Shown here: piece by piece, positions 1-6,367 of the stretch
How the letters are laid out: every line of letters starts with the position of its first letter
How positions within the stretch are numbered: position 1 is the first letter of the stretch
Assembly: GCA_943329165.2 (NCBI GenBank)
Contig: CALQCV020000092.1
Coordinates: forward strand, 1 to 7,245
DNA length: 7,245 bases
DNA from: Candidatus Nitrotoga sp. CP45
GTDB taxonomy: Bacteria > Bacteroidota > Bacteroidia > Flavobacteriales > Flavobacteriaceae
Direction of reading: 5' to 3'
Notes under the pieces: model-generated
The model's input: only the letters and a program-made list of their open reading frames with translations
Told to the model about the DNA's origin: nothing
Database searches by the model: none
Program-made: the position numbers and the translations under genes

Positions 1-84
1 AGGCGCAACTAATTTTAAGTGATCTTTATAATCTGTCCATTTGTCCGAAATTGGACCTTCAGGTATTTTTGAATCTAGTTTCAT
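1..84 (-). CDS. sdhA: Succinate dehydrogenase/fumarate reductase flavoprotein subunit, N-terminal fragment
   Basis: Only the first 28 codons are in the window; the gene runs off the left edge. The reading frame starts at the ATG on 84-82 and begins [13 protein letters not shown], continuing to KLVAP with no stop. The identification rests mainly on position: it is the next gene after sdhC on the same strand, 66 bases downstream, as in the sdhCAB operons of Bacteroidota. The short N-terminus is also of the kind I associate with SdhA of that group, which begins with a lysine-rich stretch before the FAD-binding domain. The full subunit carries covalent FAD and oxidises succinate to fumarate on the cytoplasmic side of the inner membrane, passing electrons to the iron-sulfur subunit and then to SdhC. 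The FAD-binding motif itself lies outside the window, so the assignment cannot be proven here. Confidence 0.82.
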   Translation of the reverse strand, partial: MKLDSKIPEGPISDKWTDYKDHLKLVAP

Positions 85-119
85 CTGTTTATTTTATTGT
101 TTTTTTATAGGTCAGATGT

Positions 120-135
120 AACGCCTTTGCGCGTT
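120..135 (-). other. Small hairpin between sdhC and sdhA
   Basis: A perfect 5-bp inverted repeat (AACGC, 6-base loop, GCGTT) sits in the 66-base gap between the sdhC stop and the sdhA start. It is not followed by a run of T on the minus strand, so it is not a normal intrinsic terminator. It could stabilise or mark a processing point in the operon mRNA, but a stem this short may also be chance. Confidence 0.25.
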
Positions 136-150
136 TCATTAAACTTGAAA

Positions 151-816
151 TTATTGATTAAAATGGTGAAACAATGCAATGAAAATGAATCCGAATGGAA
201 CTATTACTGCGAATGCATATCCTAATTTATGTAGTGCTCTCGAGAATTTGTTGTTGAATCCAACCGACTGCATCGACGAGTTGAAACCATGCCATAAGTG
301 CAAAAACAATAACACAAAAGCCAAGCAATACAAACCTGTACGAACTGGACTCTCAAATTTGTGAACCAATTCACCGTAATATCTTGTGGAATCTTGAGGA
401 AGTGCCTGAATGTATTTATAATCCATTTCGGGAAACCAGAAATCGTAAAAATGCAATCCAAGAAAAGCTAAAACTACAGAACCCGAAATAATCATATTTC
501 TTGATGCCCATGAAGAATTTGCCGCTCCATTGTTTTTCGCATAAGCAATTGGCCTTGCTGCATTATTTTTAATTTCTAAAACAAATCCCATTACAAAGTG
601 AAATACAACACCAAAAGCTAAAATAGGCTGCATCACATACTGAATTAAAGGATTGTATCCCATAAAATGAGAACATTCATTGAATACATCAGCGCTAAAT
701 ACCGAGGTTAGATTTATTGAAAAGTGTAAAGCTAAAAATGAAATTAAGAAAAGTCCTGAAAGCGCCATGGCGACTTTTTTAGCAATGGAAGAACTCAAAA
801 CGGAAGATTTTGCCAT
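151..816 (-). CDS. sdhC: Succinate dehydrogenase cytochrome b subunit (b558 family)
   Basis: Membrane anchor of respiratory complex II: it binds haem b, takes electrons from the SdhA/SdhB part and reduces the quinone in the inner membrane. The protein has 221 residues and starts MAKSSVLSSSIAKK. Five hydrophobic segments can be seen at about 16-36, 57-80, 107-127, 158-180 and 200-217, as in the fused one-subunit diheme type of Bacillus, Wolinella and Bacteroidota. Candidate haem ligands are in the expected segments: H31, H73, H122 and H173 (with H176 nearby), matching by position the four ligands of the B. subtilis protein. The same frame is open to an ATG at 903, but that start would add 29 residues unlike the family, and the best promoter box (848-855) lies inside the extension. 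The ATG at 816 is therefore preferred. It is followed by sdhA in the same direction. Confidence 0.95.
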   Translation of the reverse strand: MAKSSVLSSSIAKKVAMALSGLFLISFLALHFSINLTSVFSADVFNECSHFMGYNPLIQYVMQPILAFGVVFHFVMGFVLEIKNNAARPIAYAKNNGAANSSWASRNMIISGSVVLAFLGLHFYDFWFPEMDYKYIQALPQDSTRYYGELVHKFESPVRTGLYCLAFVLLFLHLWHGFNSSMQSVGFNNKFSRALHKLGYAFAVIVPFGFIFIALFHHFNQ

Positions 817-847
817 AAGATTGTTTAATTTATTTAAAAAAATCACA

Positions 848-878
848 CAAAAGTAGGCATATTTGCTATTAACTACAA
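848..878 (-). promoter_or_regulatory. Promoter of the sdhC operon
   Basis: On the minus strand a TTG (876-878) is followed after 20 bases by TACTTTTG (848-855). This matches the Bacteroidota sigma-70 type promoter TTG-N17-23-TAnnTTTG exactly. Transcription would start near 842-844, leaving a leader of about 27 bases before the sdhC ATG at 816. No Shine-Dalgarno sequence is present, as is usual in the phylum. Confidence 0.72.
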
Positions 879-978
879 TCTTTTCGTTGTAATTTATAAT
901 CAATTTAAAATGGGTTTAACCATTGCTGATTTTCAAGCGTTTGATTAGTGTCTTTTGAACTCGAAAAGTTAAACAAAA

Positions 979-1125
979 CTACTTCGCATAAGTCGGAACC
1001 AAACCACGTAATCCCATGTCATTAACATTTTCACCTGCGCTAGGTTTGTATTTCCCATCGACAATTACCTCATGCCATTCAAAACTGTTGTTTATTGATA
1101 ACGGTAAAAACCGATTTTTATTAGA
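979..1125 (-). pseudogene. Orphan C-terminal remnant of an unidentified protein
   Basis: The minus strand has 48 open codons ending in TAG (979-981), with an in-frame TAA directly upstream (1126-1128). The translation reads like genuine protein: SFEWHEVIVDGKYKP, then GENVNDMGLRGLVPTYAK and stop. It is mixed in composition, rich in G, W, H, Y and charged residues, and unlike the low-complexity AT-rich translation of the flanks. No ATG precedes this text within the open stretch; the only ATG inside it is near the end, at DMGL. The simplest reading is the last 40 or so residues of a gene whose front part has been deleted or has decayed. I do not recognise the family. Alternatives are a short gene with a non-standard start, or chance, which I consider less likely. 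Confidence 0.5.
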
Positions 1126-1175
1126 TTAAAAAATAAAAAATCCCATTTGGCTATGCGTTACTTACTTACTTTGTG

Positions 1176-1183
1176 TAATTTTG
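1176..1183 (+). promoter_or_regulatory. Possible -7 element of the pepP promoter
   Basis: TAATTTTG fits the Bacteroidota -7 consensus TAnnTTTG perfectly and lies 68 bases before the pepP ATG. The nearest upstream TTG (1147-1149) is 26 bases away, slightly beyond the usual 17-23. A second, imperfect box TTACTTTG (1166-1173) is 16 bases from the same TTG. Either could serve; neither is a full match. Confidence 0.4.
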
Positions 1184-1251
1184 ATTTTCTTAATGTTACT
1201 TATACTTCGGCGAATTAAATACGATCATTAAAAAACAATAACTGCTTACAT

Positions 1252-2544
1252 ATGAAATACCATCAAATAGATCGTAATCTATTCATTAAAAACAGAGCTA
1301 AATTCACTGCGCAAATGAAACCAAATAGTGTAGCTGTATTTAATTCTAATGATATTTACCCAGTTTCTGCAGATAGTTCATTGCCTTTTGAACAACATCG
1401 CGATATTTTTTATTTATCTGGAGTTGATCAGGAAGAGAGCATTTTGTTATTGTTTCCAGATGCACCTTATGAACATTTGAAAGAAATCTTATTTTTAAAA
1501 GAAACCAACGAACACATTGCTATTTGGGAAGGAGAAAAGCTAACTAAAGAAAGAGCTTTTGAAGTATCTGGAATTAAATCGGTGATTTGGTTACAGGATT
1601 TTCATAAGAATTTGAAAGAAGTTATGGCTTACGCCGAAACGATGTATATCAACACCAACGAACATTATCGCGCATCGATTGAAACCGAAACTCGTGAAGC
1701 GCGTTTTGTAAAATGGTGGAAAGACAATTATCCTGCACATAAAGTTGAAAAATCGAATCCTATTTTGCAACGTGTTCGTTCTATAAAAGAAAGCGAAGAA
1801 TTGGATTTGATTCAAACTGCCTGTGATATTACTGAAAAAGGATATCGTCGAGTGTTGCAGTTTGTAAAACCAAACGTAATGGAATATGAAATCGAAGCCG
1901 AATTTGCTCACGAATTCCTGAGAAATCGCTCCAAAGGTTTTGCCTATACTCCAATCATTGCTTCGGGAAACAATGCTAATGTTTTGCACTATATCGAAAA
2001 CAATCAACAATGCAAAGCTGGTGATTTGATGCTGCTTGATGTTGGCGCTGAATATGCTAATTATTCAAGTGATATGACTAGAATGGTTCCGGTTTCAGGA
2101 AAGTTTACCGATAGACAAAAACAAGTTTACAATGCGGTTTTACGTGTAAAAAACGAAGCTACAAAAATGCTAACCGTTGGTAATTTCTGGAAACAATATA
2201 ATGTTGAAGTTGGAAAAATAATGACTTCCGAATTACTTGGTTTGGGATTAATTGACAAAGCTGATGTGCAAAACGAAAACCCTGATTGGCCAGCGTATAA
2301 AAAATATTTTATGCATGGAACATCGCACCACATGGGATTAGACACGCACGATTACGGTCTTTTGCACGAACCAATGAAAGCCAATATGGTTTTCACTGTA
2401 GAGCCTGGAATTTATATTCCGGAGGAAGGTTTCGGAATCCGTATTGAGGATGATATAGTGATTCAGGAAAAAGGAGAACCGTTCAACCTGATGCGCAATA
2501 TTCCGATTGAAGTGGATGAGATTGAATCGATAATGAATTCGTAG
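1252..2544 (+). CDS. pepP: Xaa-Pro aminopeptidase (aminopeptidase P, family M24B)
   Basis: A 430-residue metallopeptidase that removes the N-terminal residue from peptides whose second residue is proline; it probably acts in the cytoplasm, since no signal peptide is seen. Residues 1 to about 150 form the aminopeptidase P N-terminal (creatinase-like) domain; residues about 180-410 form the pita-bread M24 domain. The five dimetal ligands are all visible: D263 in LLDVGAEY, D274 in SSDMTR, H359 in HGTSHHMGLDTHD, E384 in VEPGIYIP and E399 in IRIEDD. The histidines assisting catalysis, H246 and H366, are also present, spaced nearly as in the E. coli enzyme (about 440 residues). The start MKYHQIDRN gives the normal family length. 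The gene stands alone: sdhC is divergent upstream, and an intrinsic terminator separates it from the hydrolase. It looks intact and functional. Confidence 0.96.
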   Translation: MKYHQIDRNLFIKNRAKFTAQMKPNSVAVFNSNDIYPVSADSSLPFEQHRDIFYLSGVDQEESILLLFPDAPYEHLKEILFLKETNEHIAIWEGEKLTKERAFEVSGIKSVIWLQDFHKNLKEVMAYAETMYINTNEHYRASIETETREARFVKWWKDNYPAHKVEKSNPILQRVRSIKESEELDLIQTACDITEKGYRRVLQFVKPNVMEYEIEAEFAHEFLRNRSKGFAYTPIIASGNNANVLHYIENNQQCKAGDLMLLDVGAEYANYSSDMTRMVPVSGKFTDRQKQVYNAVLRVKNEATKMLTVGNFWKQYNVEVGKIMTSELLGLGLIDKADVQNENPDWPAYKKYFMHGTSHHMGLDTHDYGLLHEPMKANMVFTVEPGIYIPEEGFGIRIEDDIVIQEKGEPFNLMRNIPIEVDEIESIMNS

Positions 2545-2546
2545 GT

Positions 2547-2570
2547 AAGGGATAAGTAAAAAGGGATAAG
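2547..2570 (+). repeat. Two direct copies of AAGGGATAAG
   Basis: The decamer AAGGGATAAG occurs at 2547-2556 and again at 2561-2570, separated by TAAA, starting three bases after the pepP stop codon and ending at the base of the terminator stem. It is most likely a small local duplication; no function is evident. Confidence 0.5.
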
Positions 2571-2598
2571 CGGCTCACGGAAGTGGGTTGTTTTTTTT
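2571..2598 (+). terminator. Rho-independent terminator of pepP
   Basis: In RNA, CGGCUCAC (2571-2578) pairs with GUGGGUUG (2583-2590) over 8 bp, three of them G-U wobbles, closed by a GGAA tetraloop. Eight consecutive T follow at 2591-2598. It lies 26 bases after the pepP stop codon and should end that transcript before the hydrolase gene. The wobble pairs mean that the stem would be weaker on the opposite strand, so it is directional. Confidence 0.85.
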
Positions 2599-2608
2599 AC
2601 CATACAAG

Positions 2609-2640
2609 TAGTATAAGAATATTTAAGTTTTCTTATACTA
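2609..2640. promoter_or_regulatory. Perfect 11-bp inverted repeat, possible operator
   Basis: TAGTATAAGAA (2609-2619) and TTCTTATACTA (2630-2640) are perfect inverted copies with a 10-base spacer. The repeat is not followed by a T run, so it is a poor terminator, and the strong one just upstream already serves pepP. Its core heptamer TCTTATA recurs at 2651-2657. Placed some 30 bases before the likely hydrolase -7 box, it could be the binding site of a dimeric regulator. No regulator gene is adjacent, and the role is inference. Confidence 0.45.
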
Positions 2641-2669
2641 AACTTCTATGTCTTATATGGTTAAAGAAC

Positions 2670-2677
2670 TATTTTTG
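2670..2677 (+). promoter_or_regulatory. Possible -7 element of the hydrolase gene
   Basis: TATTTTTG matches TAnnTTTG and ends five bases before the ATG at 2683. No TTG is found 17-23 bases upstream, so only half of the promoter is convincing. If it is used, transcription would begin at or within a few bases of the start codon, giving a leaderless or nearly leaderless mRNA. Confidence 0.35.
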
Positions 2678-2682
2678 CAACT

Positions 2683-3465
2683 ATGAAAACCATCATCTAT
2701 AAAAACACCAAAATCTCTTTTACCGATGAAGGCAAAGGAACGGCTGTGGTTTTTTTGCACGGTTTTCTCGAGAATAAAACCATGTGGAATGCATTCATCC
2801 CTAAACTATCCAAGAAACACAGAATCATTACCATCGATTTATTAGGCCATGGCGAAACCGAATGTTTGGGCTATGTTCATTCTATGGAAGACCAAGCCGA
2901 TATGGTTCATGCCGTTTTGAACCAATTAAAAATTAGAAAAGTAGTGCTAATTGGTCATTCTTTAGGCGGTTATGTGGCGTTGGCATTTGCCGAATTATAT
3001 CCAGATAACGTGAAAGGAATCGTGTTGCAAAACTCGACTTCGCGCGCTGATAGTGATGTGCGAAAAATAAATCGCGATAGAGCCATCAAAGCGGTGAAGC
3101 AAAACTACAGCAACTTTGTGCGTTTGTCCATTGCAAATTTGTTTAGTGAAGATAATCGTGAAAAATTAGCCGAAGAAATTGAAAAAGTAAAACTAGAAGC
3201 TTTAAAAACTCCTTTACAAGGAATAGTTGCTTCCTTAGAAGGTATGAAAACCAGAAAAGACCGGGAAGTATTGCTTCATTTTGCACCATATCCTATACAA
3301 TTGGTTTTGGGAAAAAAAGATAGTGTTTTAATTTACGAAGAAACTATAGATCAGATCGAAGGAACTAAAGTAGAACTCACTACTTTTCCTGATGGACATA
3401 TGTCTCACATTGAAAACGAAATGGAGTTGATGAAAGTATTTGTTGATTTTTTGAAGAAGGTTTAA
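2683..3465 (+). CDS. Alpha/beta-fold hydrolase
   Basis: A 260-residue single-domain alpha/beta hydrolase, probably cytoplasmic (no signal peptide or membrane segment). Seen in order: an HG oxyanion motif in VFLHGFLENKTMW (H26-G27), DLLGHGE (52-58), the nucleophile elbow GHSLGG with S93, the likely catalytic acid D213 in LGKKDSV, and the likely catalytic histidine H239 in DGHMSHIE. The Ser-Asp-His triad is thus complete and a lid-like helical insert lies at about 120-195. The length and motif order are those of the group containing esterases, enol-lactonases and C-C bond hydrolases. The substrate cannot be told from sequence and no neighbouring gene suggests a pathway. The gene forms its own unit: a terminator lies upstream and a convergent gene downstream. 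The ATG at 2683 is the only start that keeps the first beta strands. Confidence 0.92.
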   Translation: MKTIIYKNTKISFTDEGKGTAVVFLHGFLENKTMWNAFIPKLSKKHRIITIDLLGHGETECLGYVHSMEDQADMVHAVLNQLKIRKVVLIGHSLGGYVALAFAELYPDNVKGIVLQNSTSRADSDVRKINRDRAIKAVKQNYSNFVRLSIANLFSEDNREKLAEEIEKVKLEALKTPLQGIVASLEGMKTRKDREVLLHFAPYPIQLVLGKKDSVLIYEETIDQIEGTKVELTTFPDGHMSHIENEMELMKVFVDFLKKV

Positions 3466-3476
3466 ACACAAAAAAT

Positions 3477-3578
3477 TAACCACAAAGAACACTAAGAAGG
3501 CGCAAAGATCACAAAGCATTGTGTTTACAATAAAACCTTTGTGCACTTCGTGTAAAATCTTCGTGTGCTTCGTGGTTA
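3477..3578. repeat. Palindromic array of CACAAAG-type heptamers between convergent genes
   Basis: The left arm has four direct heptamers: CACAAAG (3481), CACTAAG (3490), CGCAAAG (3501) and CACAAAG (3510), starting 9, 11 and 9 bases apart. The right arm has four in reverse: CTTTGTG (3537), CTTCGTG (3546), CTTCGTG (3559) and CTTCGTG (3568), 9, 13 and 9 apart. The ends are TAACCAC and GTGGTTA, also inverted. A small inner hairpin, ATTGT-GTTT-ACAAT, sits at the centre (3518-3531). The whole is an imperfect palindrome of about 102 bp that could fold into a long hairpin in RNA from either side. Elements of this look are, to my knowledge, scattered between genes in many Bacteroidota genomes. It begins 11 bases after the hydrolase stop, and its right end contains the stop codon of the nuclease gene. 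A role as two-way terminator or mRNA 3'-end protector is inferred. Confidence 0.8.
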
Positions 3579-6329
3579 GACTTTCTCCTCAAAAGGAATT
3601 TCAATATTGAAGATTTCCTGTAATAAAATTACAATTTGATTCAAGTAGTTTTCCATAATTTCACCCGAAATTATTGCTATAACATCTTTGTCTTGTTTAA
3701 ACTGAAATGGCAAAAATCCTGATTTTAAGTTTTTAAAAGATATAATTCCGGCTTCCACTTCTTGACCTTTAGCTTGTTCTGCATACATAAAGGCATACGC
3801 CAACAATTGAATAATTTTGTCGTTTTTGATATCGTTGGTTAAACCGTTCCAATCTTTTAAAACAACATTATTCTTGTCAACTTTTCCCGTTTTGTAATCT
3901 ATGATTCTAATCTTTCCGTTGCGAAGTTCAATTCGGTCTACATTTCCTTTTATTAGCACCGGAAAAGGCAGTCGCGCATCAGTTAATACTCTTTCGTAAG
4001 AAGTTTCTAAAGACACTATTTGAATTTCATCCCCACTTTCGATAGCCTCTAATTCTGTTTTTAGAAAGTTCAACACATTTCGCTTGGCAACTTCAAAGGC
4101 TAACAGGTTTCTCCCTTTTTTGATTTCGCCTTCTTTATAGACTTTTTTGAATTGGTTTAAAACTTCTTCGTCAATTTTAGAAATACAGATTTTGATATCT
4201 TCACTAGTTAAAAGTCGTCCGATGGTTGGTTTATACAATTCTTCCAAAGTACCATGAATAATGGTTCCTAATGTATTAACCGCTATGTTTTCTTCGACCT
4301 CATCGGTTTCAGAAATCCGTAAAACCCTTTTAAAATAAAACTGAATCGGATTGCGTATATAAACCGTTAAAGAAGAAGGTGAAAATCCTTGATCTGCAAT
4401 TTCGCGCAAGCGAGTCATAACACTTGCTGTTTTTGGAACAATAATCGGTTGATGCGCAATATTCGGTACATCCGGATTGTAATATTGAAACGTTAGGTTG
4501 TGATTGAGTTGCTTTTCTATTTCCAATTGCGTTATGAAACGGCTTTTTTCGCCAGCGTCAAAACCCTGACTATCGGAATTATAAATTAAATAAATGTTTT
4601 TGGCACGTTGCAACAAATGATAGAAATGATACGTGTAAATAGCATCTTTTTCCTTGTAGGTTGGCAAACCATATTGCAATTTTACATCATACGGAATGAA
4701 AGAATTAGTAGTTTTTCCTGCCGGAAATTTGCCTTCGTTTACCGAGGTGATAATTACGGTTTCGAAATCTAAAACACGACTTTCTAAAACACCCATAACT
4801 TGCAAACCGCTCAAAGGTTCGCCTTCAAAAGAAACTTCAGCGACATCAATGACTTGCTTGTAAATGGCTTGTAACGTCTTGAGATCGTTTATGGATTGAT
4901 GCGCCGAAAAATAAGAAATCATTTTGTTAATGACTTTAAAAATTGAATACACGAATGCATTTGTTATCTTTTCTTCTTCGTTTTCATAACTCAAATTACT
5001 TTTGATTTTTAGCAGAATTTGAGCAATATTTTCTAAAACAGTAACAGAATCGACATCCCATTTTTGGAACAATAATGAAAATAATTCATTTTCTTTGGCG
5101 TAAAGATTTTCGAATTTTTTATGGGTAATAAACGAATAGTTGTTTTTATTAATTATAGAAACCAATTCGTTAGCATTAACATAAGGTTCAATAAGCGGGT
5201 GTGTTAAAACATCAAGCACATCCTTATAATACATCAAATAACTTGATGGATTTCTTGCTACAGCGTTGGAGTGCAATTTGAACAATTTGGCAATCAGCAA
5301 TTGTGCGGGATTGTTTTTACTTGAAAAACCCATTGTAATATTCAAGGCATCTACATTAGCCGGTAACGAATACAACATTGGCAACAACAAACTTTCTTCT
5401 CCGAGCACTAACGCAACATTCTGAAGGTTCCCTTTCGCTGCTTGGTTTTCGATGATACTGCCCGCTATTTTAGCTTGCCCAATGGATTTTGAAGTAGCAA
5501 TGATATGAATGTTCTTTTCGGATTTAAAATAGTTCGAAATCCATTCATACGGGTGTGTTTTATAATAAATCCATTCCGATTTAAACTTTCGTTGAAAAAG
5601 TCCCGCGTCATGAAACGAATCGTGAAGTAAGGTTTCGTCAATATCCCAATAGATTTTGGCAACATCAAGCGCTAAAAGATGCTGAATAATTTTTTCTTCG
5701 GCTTGATTGAGTGCATTAAAACCCGCAAAAACAAATTGCTTATCGCTATTGTTTTCAGAGAAGTGATTCAAATTTTCAACAGCTTCGCGATAAATTAAAC
5801 CTTGATAGCCTATCCCTTTACTTAACAAATGCTGATACAATGAATGATAATAGTCTGGTAGTTTTTTCCAAAAAAGCAAATGCTTTTCTATCAAATCCGT
5901 TCTTTTATCCACATCAACTGCCCAATGTTCAATTTCTTTAATGTCTTCAAGGTATTTTAAAATCTTGTTTGGCTCTAAAAGATAGCGGTCGATTTCATTA
6001 AAATCTTGTAATAATGTCTTAGCCCAATTGGCGAAGTTTTCAAAGGAATCTTGTTTGTCTTTTACTGTTAGCGATAGATAAACTTCGTAAAACTCAAATA
6101 GCAATTCAATGTTATCTATGGAACGAATACCTGCAATATCCTGAATAAATTCTTCGATGCTTATTATGTCGGGCGCAAAGATATTGTTGGAAACTAACTT
6201 TTTTAATTCATCAAGCAAAAAGACTTTGGCTCTTTTATTGGGTAAAACGATGGTCAATTCCGATAAGTTAACGGAATTATTTTTTAAAATTTCTTGTGCA
6301 AGTTGGTGAAGAAAAGTTGGTTTTGACAT
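3576..6329 (-). CDS. AddB-like PD-(D/E)XK nuclease family protein
   Basis: A 917-residue protein with the layout of the AddB subunit of helicase-nucleases that resect DNA double-strand breaks for recombination. The N-terminus (TIVLPNKRAKVFL, 26-38) replaces the usual Walker A region; no GxxGxGK(T/S) is present, so ATP-driven helicase activity is unlikely. Residues about 505-590 keep the degenerate second helicase domain (SGLQVMGVLESRVLDFE, then SVNEGKFP, then QRAKNIYLIYN). The C-terminal RecB-type nuclease domain (about 645-900) has H692 in TIIHGTLEEL, D798 in GNVDRIE, D811 and K813 in IIDYKTGK, and Q841/Y845 in QLLAYAF, so it looks catalytically intact. The whole protein has a single cysteine (in DIKICISK), so the four-cysteine Fe-S cluster of classical AddB is absent. 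A helicase partner is not in the window. The stop codon lies inside the palindromic repeat. The start at 6329 fits the family's N-terminus. Confidence 0.88.
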   Translation of the reverse strand: MSKPTFLHQLAQEILKNNSVNLSELTIVLPNKRAKVFLLDELKKLVSNNIFAPDIISIEEFIQDIAGIRSIDNIELLFEFYEVYLSLTVKDKQDSFENFANWAKTLLQDFNEIDRYLLEPNKILKYLEDIKEIEHWAVDVDKRTDLIEKHLLFWKKLPDYYHSLYQHLLSKGIGYQGLIYREAVENLNHFSENNSDKQFVFAGFNALNQAEEKIIQHLLALDVAKIYWDIDETLLHDSFHDAGLFQRKFKSEWIYYKTHPYEWISNYFKSEKNIHIIATSKSIGQAKIAGSIIENQAAKGNLQNVALVLGEESLLLPMLYSLPANVDALNITMGFSSKNNPAQLLIAKLFKLHSNAVARNPSSYLMYYKDVLDVLTHPLIEPYVNANELVSIINKNNYSFITHKKFENLYAKENELFSLLFQKWDVDSVTVLENIAQILLKIKSNLSYENEEEKITNAFVYSIFKVINKMISYFSAHQSINDLKTLQAIYKQVIDVAEVSFEGEPLSGLQVMGVLESRVLDFETVIITSVNEGKFPAGKTTNSFIPYDVKLQYGLPTYKEKDAIYTYHFYHLLQRAKNIYLIYNSDSQGFDAGEKSRFITQLEIEKQLNHNLTFQYYNPDVPNIAHQPIIVPKTASVMTRLREIADQGFSPSSLTVYIRNPIQFYFKRVLRISETDEVEENIAVNTLGTIIHGTLEELYKPTIGRLLTSEDIKICISKIDEEVLNQFKKVYKEGEIKKGRNLLAFEVAKRNVLNFLKTELEAIESGDEIQIVSLETSYERVLTDARLPFPVLIKGNVDRIELRNGKIRIIDYKTGKVDKNNVVLKDWNGLTNDIKNDKIIQLLAYAFMYAEQAKGQEVEAGIISFKNLKSGFLPFQFKQDKDVIAIISGEIMENYLNQIVILLQEIFNIEIPFEEKV

Positions 6330-6335
6330 TCTATA

Positions 6336-6367
6336 AAAATAAAAAAACGCCCCGAATATCGGAGCGT
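6336..6367 (-). terminator. Rho-independent terminator of the OmpA-family gene
   Basis: On the minus strand ACGCUCCGA (6367-6359) pairs with UCGGGGCGU (6355-6347) over 9 bp with one U-G wobble and a 3-base loop. A T run follows, interrupted once (TTTTTT-A-TTTTT, 6346-6336). It lies 24 bases after the OmpA stop codon. The end of the T run is only 6 bases before the start codon of the nuclease gene, so transcripts of that gene must either read through this structure or begin almost at its ATG. Confidence 0.85.

Larger units (their letters stand above)
817..1251. other. Divergent intergenic region between sdhC and pepP
   Basis: This 435-base stretch separates two divergently transcribed genes. 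It holds the sdhC promoter (848-878), an apparently orphaned coding remnant on the minus strand (979-1125) and a possible pepP promoter (around 1176-1183). A 7-bp inverted repeat, GTTTAAC at 914-920 and GTTAAAC at 968-974, lies just past the remnant, but its arms are 47 bases apart and it may be chance. A short palindrome CGGT-AAAA-ACCG is at 1102-1113, within the remnant. I see no RNA gene or intact protein gene here. Confidence 0.7.

Noticed and set aside
179..364. A 61-codon open frame on the plus strand
   Set aside because: It lies wholly within sdhC on the opposite strand, has no recognisable protein features and no promoter, while the sdhC reading is certain.
914..974. Inverted heptamers GTTTAAC and GTTAAAC
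   Set aside because: They are short, AT-rich and 47 bases apart with no T run or other context, so chance cannot be excluded.
1591..2010. A 139-codon open frame on the minus strand
   Set aside because: It is antisense to the M24 peptidase, whose domains and metal ligands leave no doubt; its translation is Phe- and Ile-rich shadow sequence.
2609..2640. The inverted repeat as a second terminator of pepP
   Set aside because: It has an AT-rich stem and no following T run, and a strong terminator already ends at 2598.
3328..3546. A 72-codon open frame on the minus strand running from the palindromic element into the hydrolase gene
   Set aside because: It is antisense to the catalytic C-terminus of the hydrolase and starts inside the repeat; its translation is Phe- and Leu-rich without any known motif.
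3477..3578. Repeated short units as a possible CRISPR array
   Set aside because: The units are 7 bases, inverted halfway through and spaced by 2-6 bases, with no spacers of normal length and no cas genes nearby.
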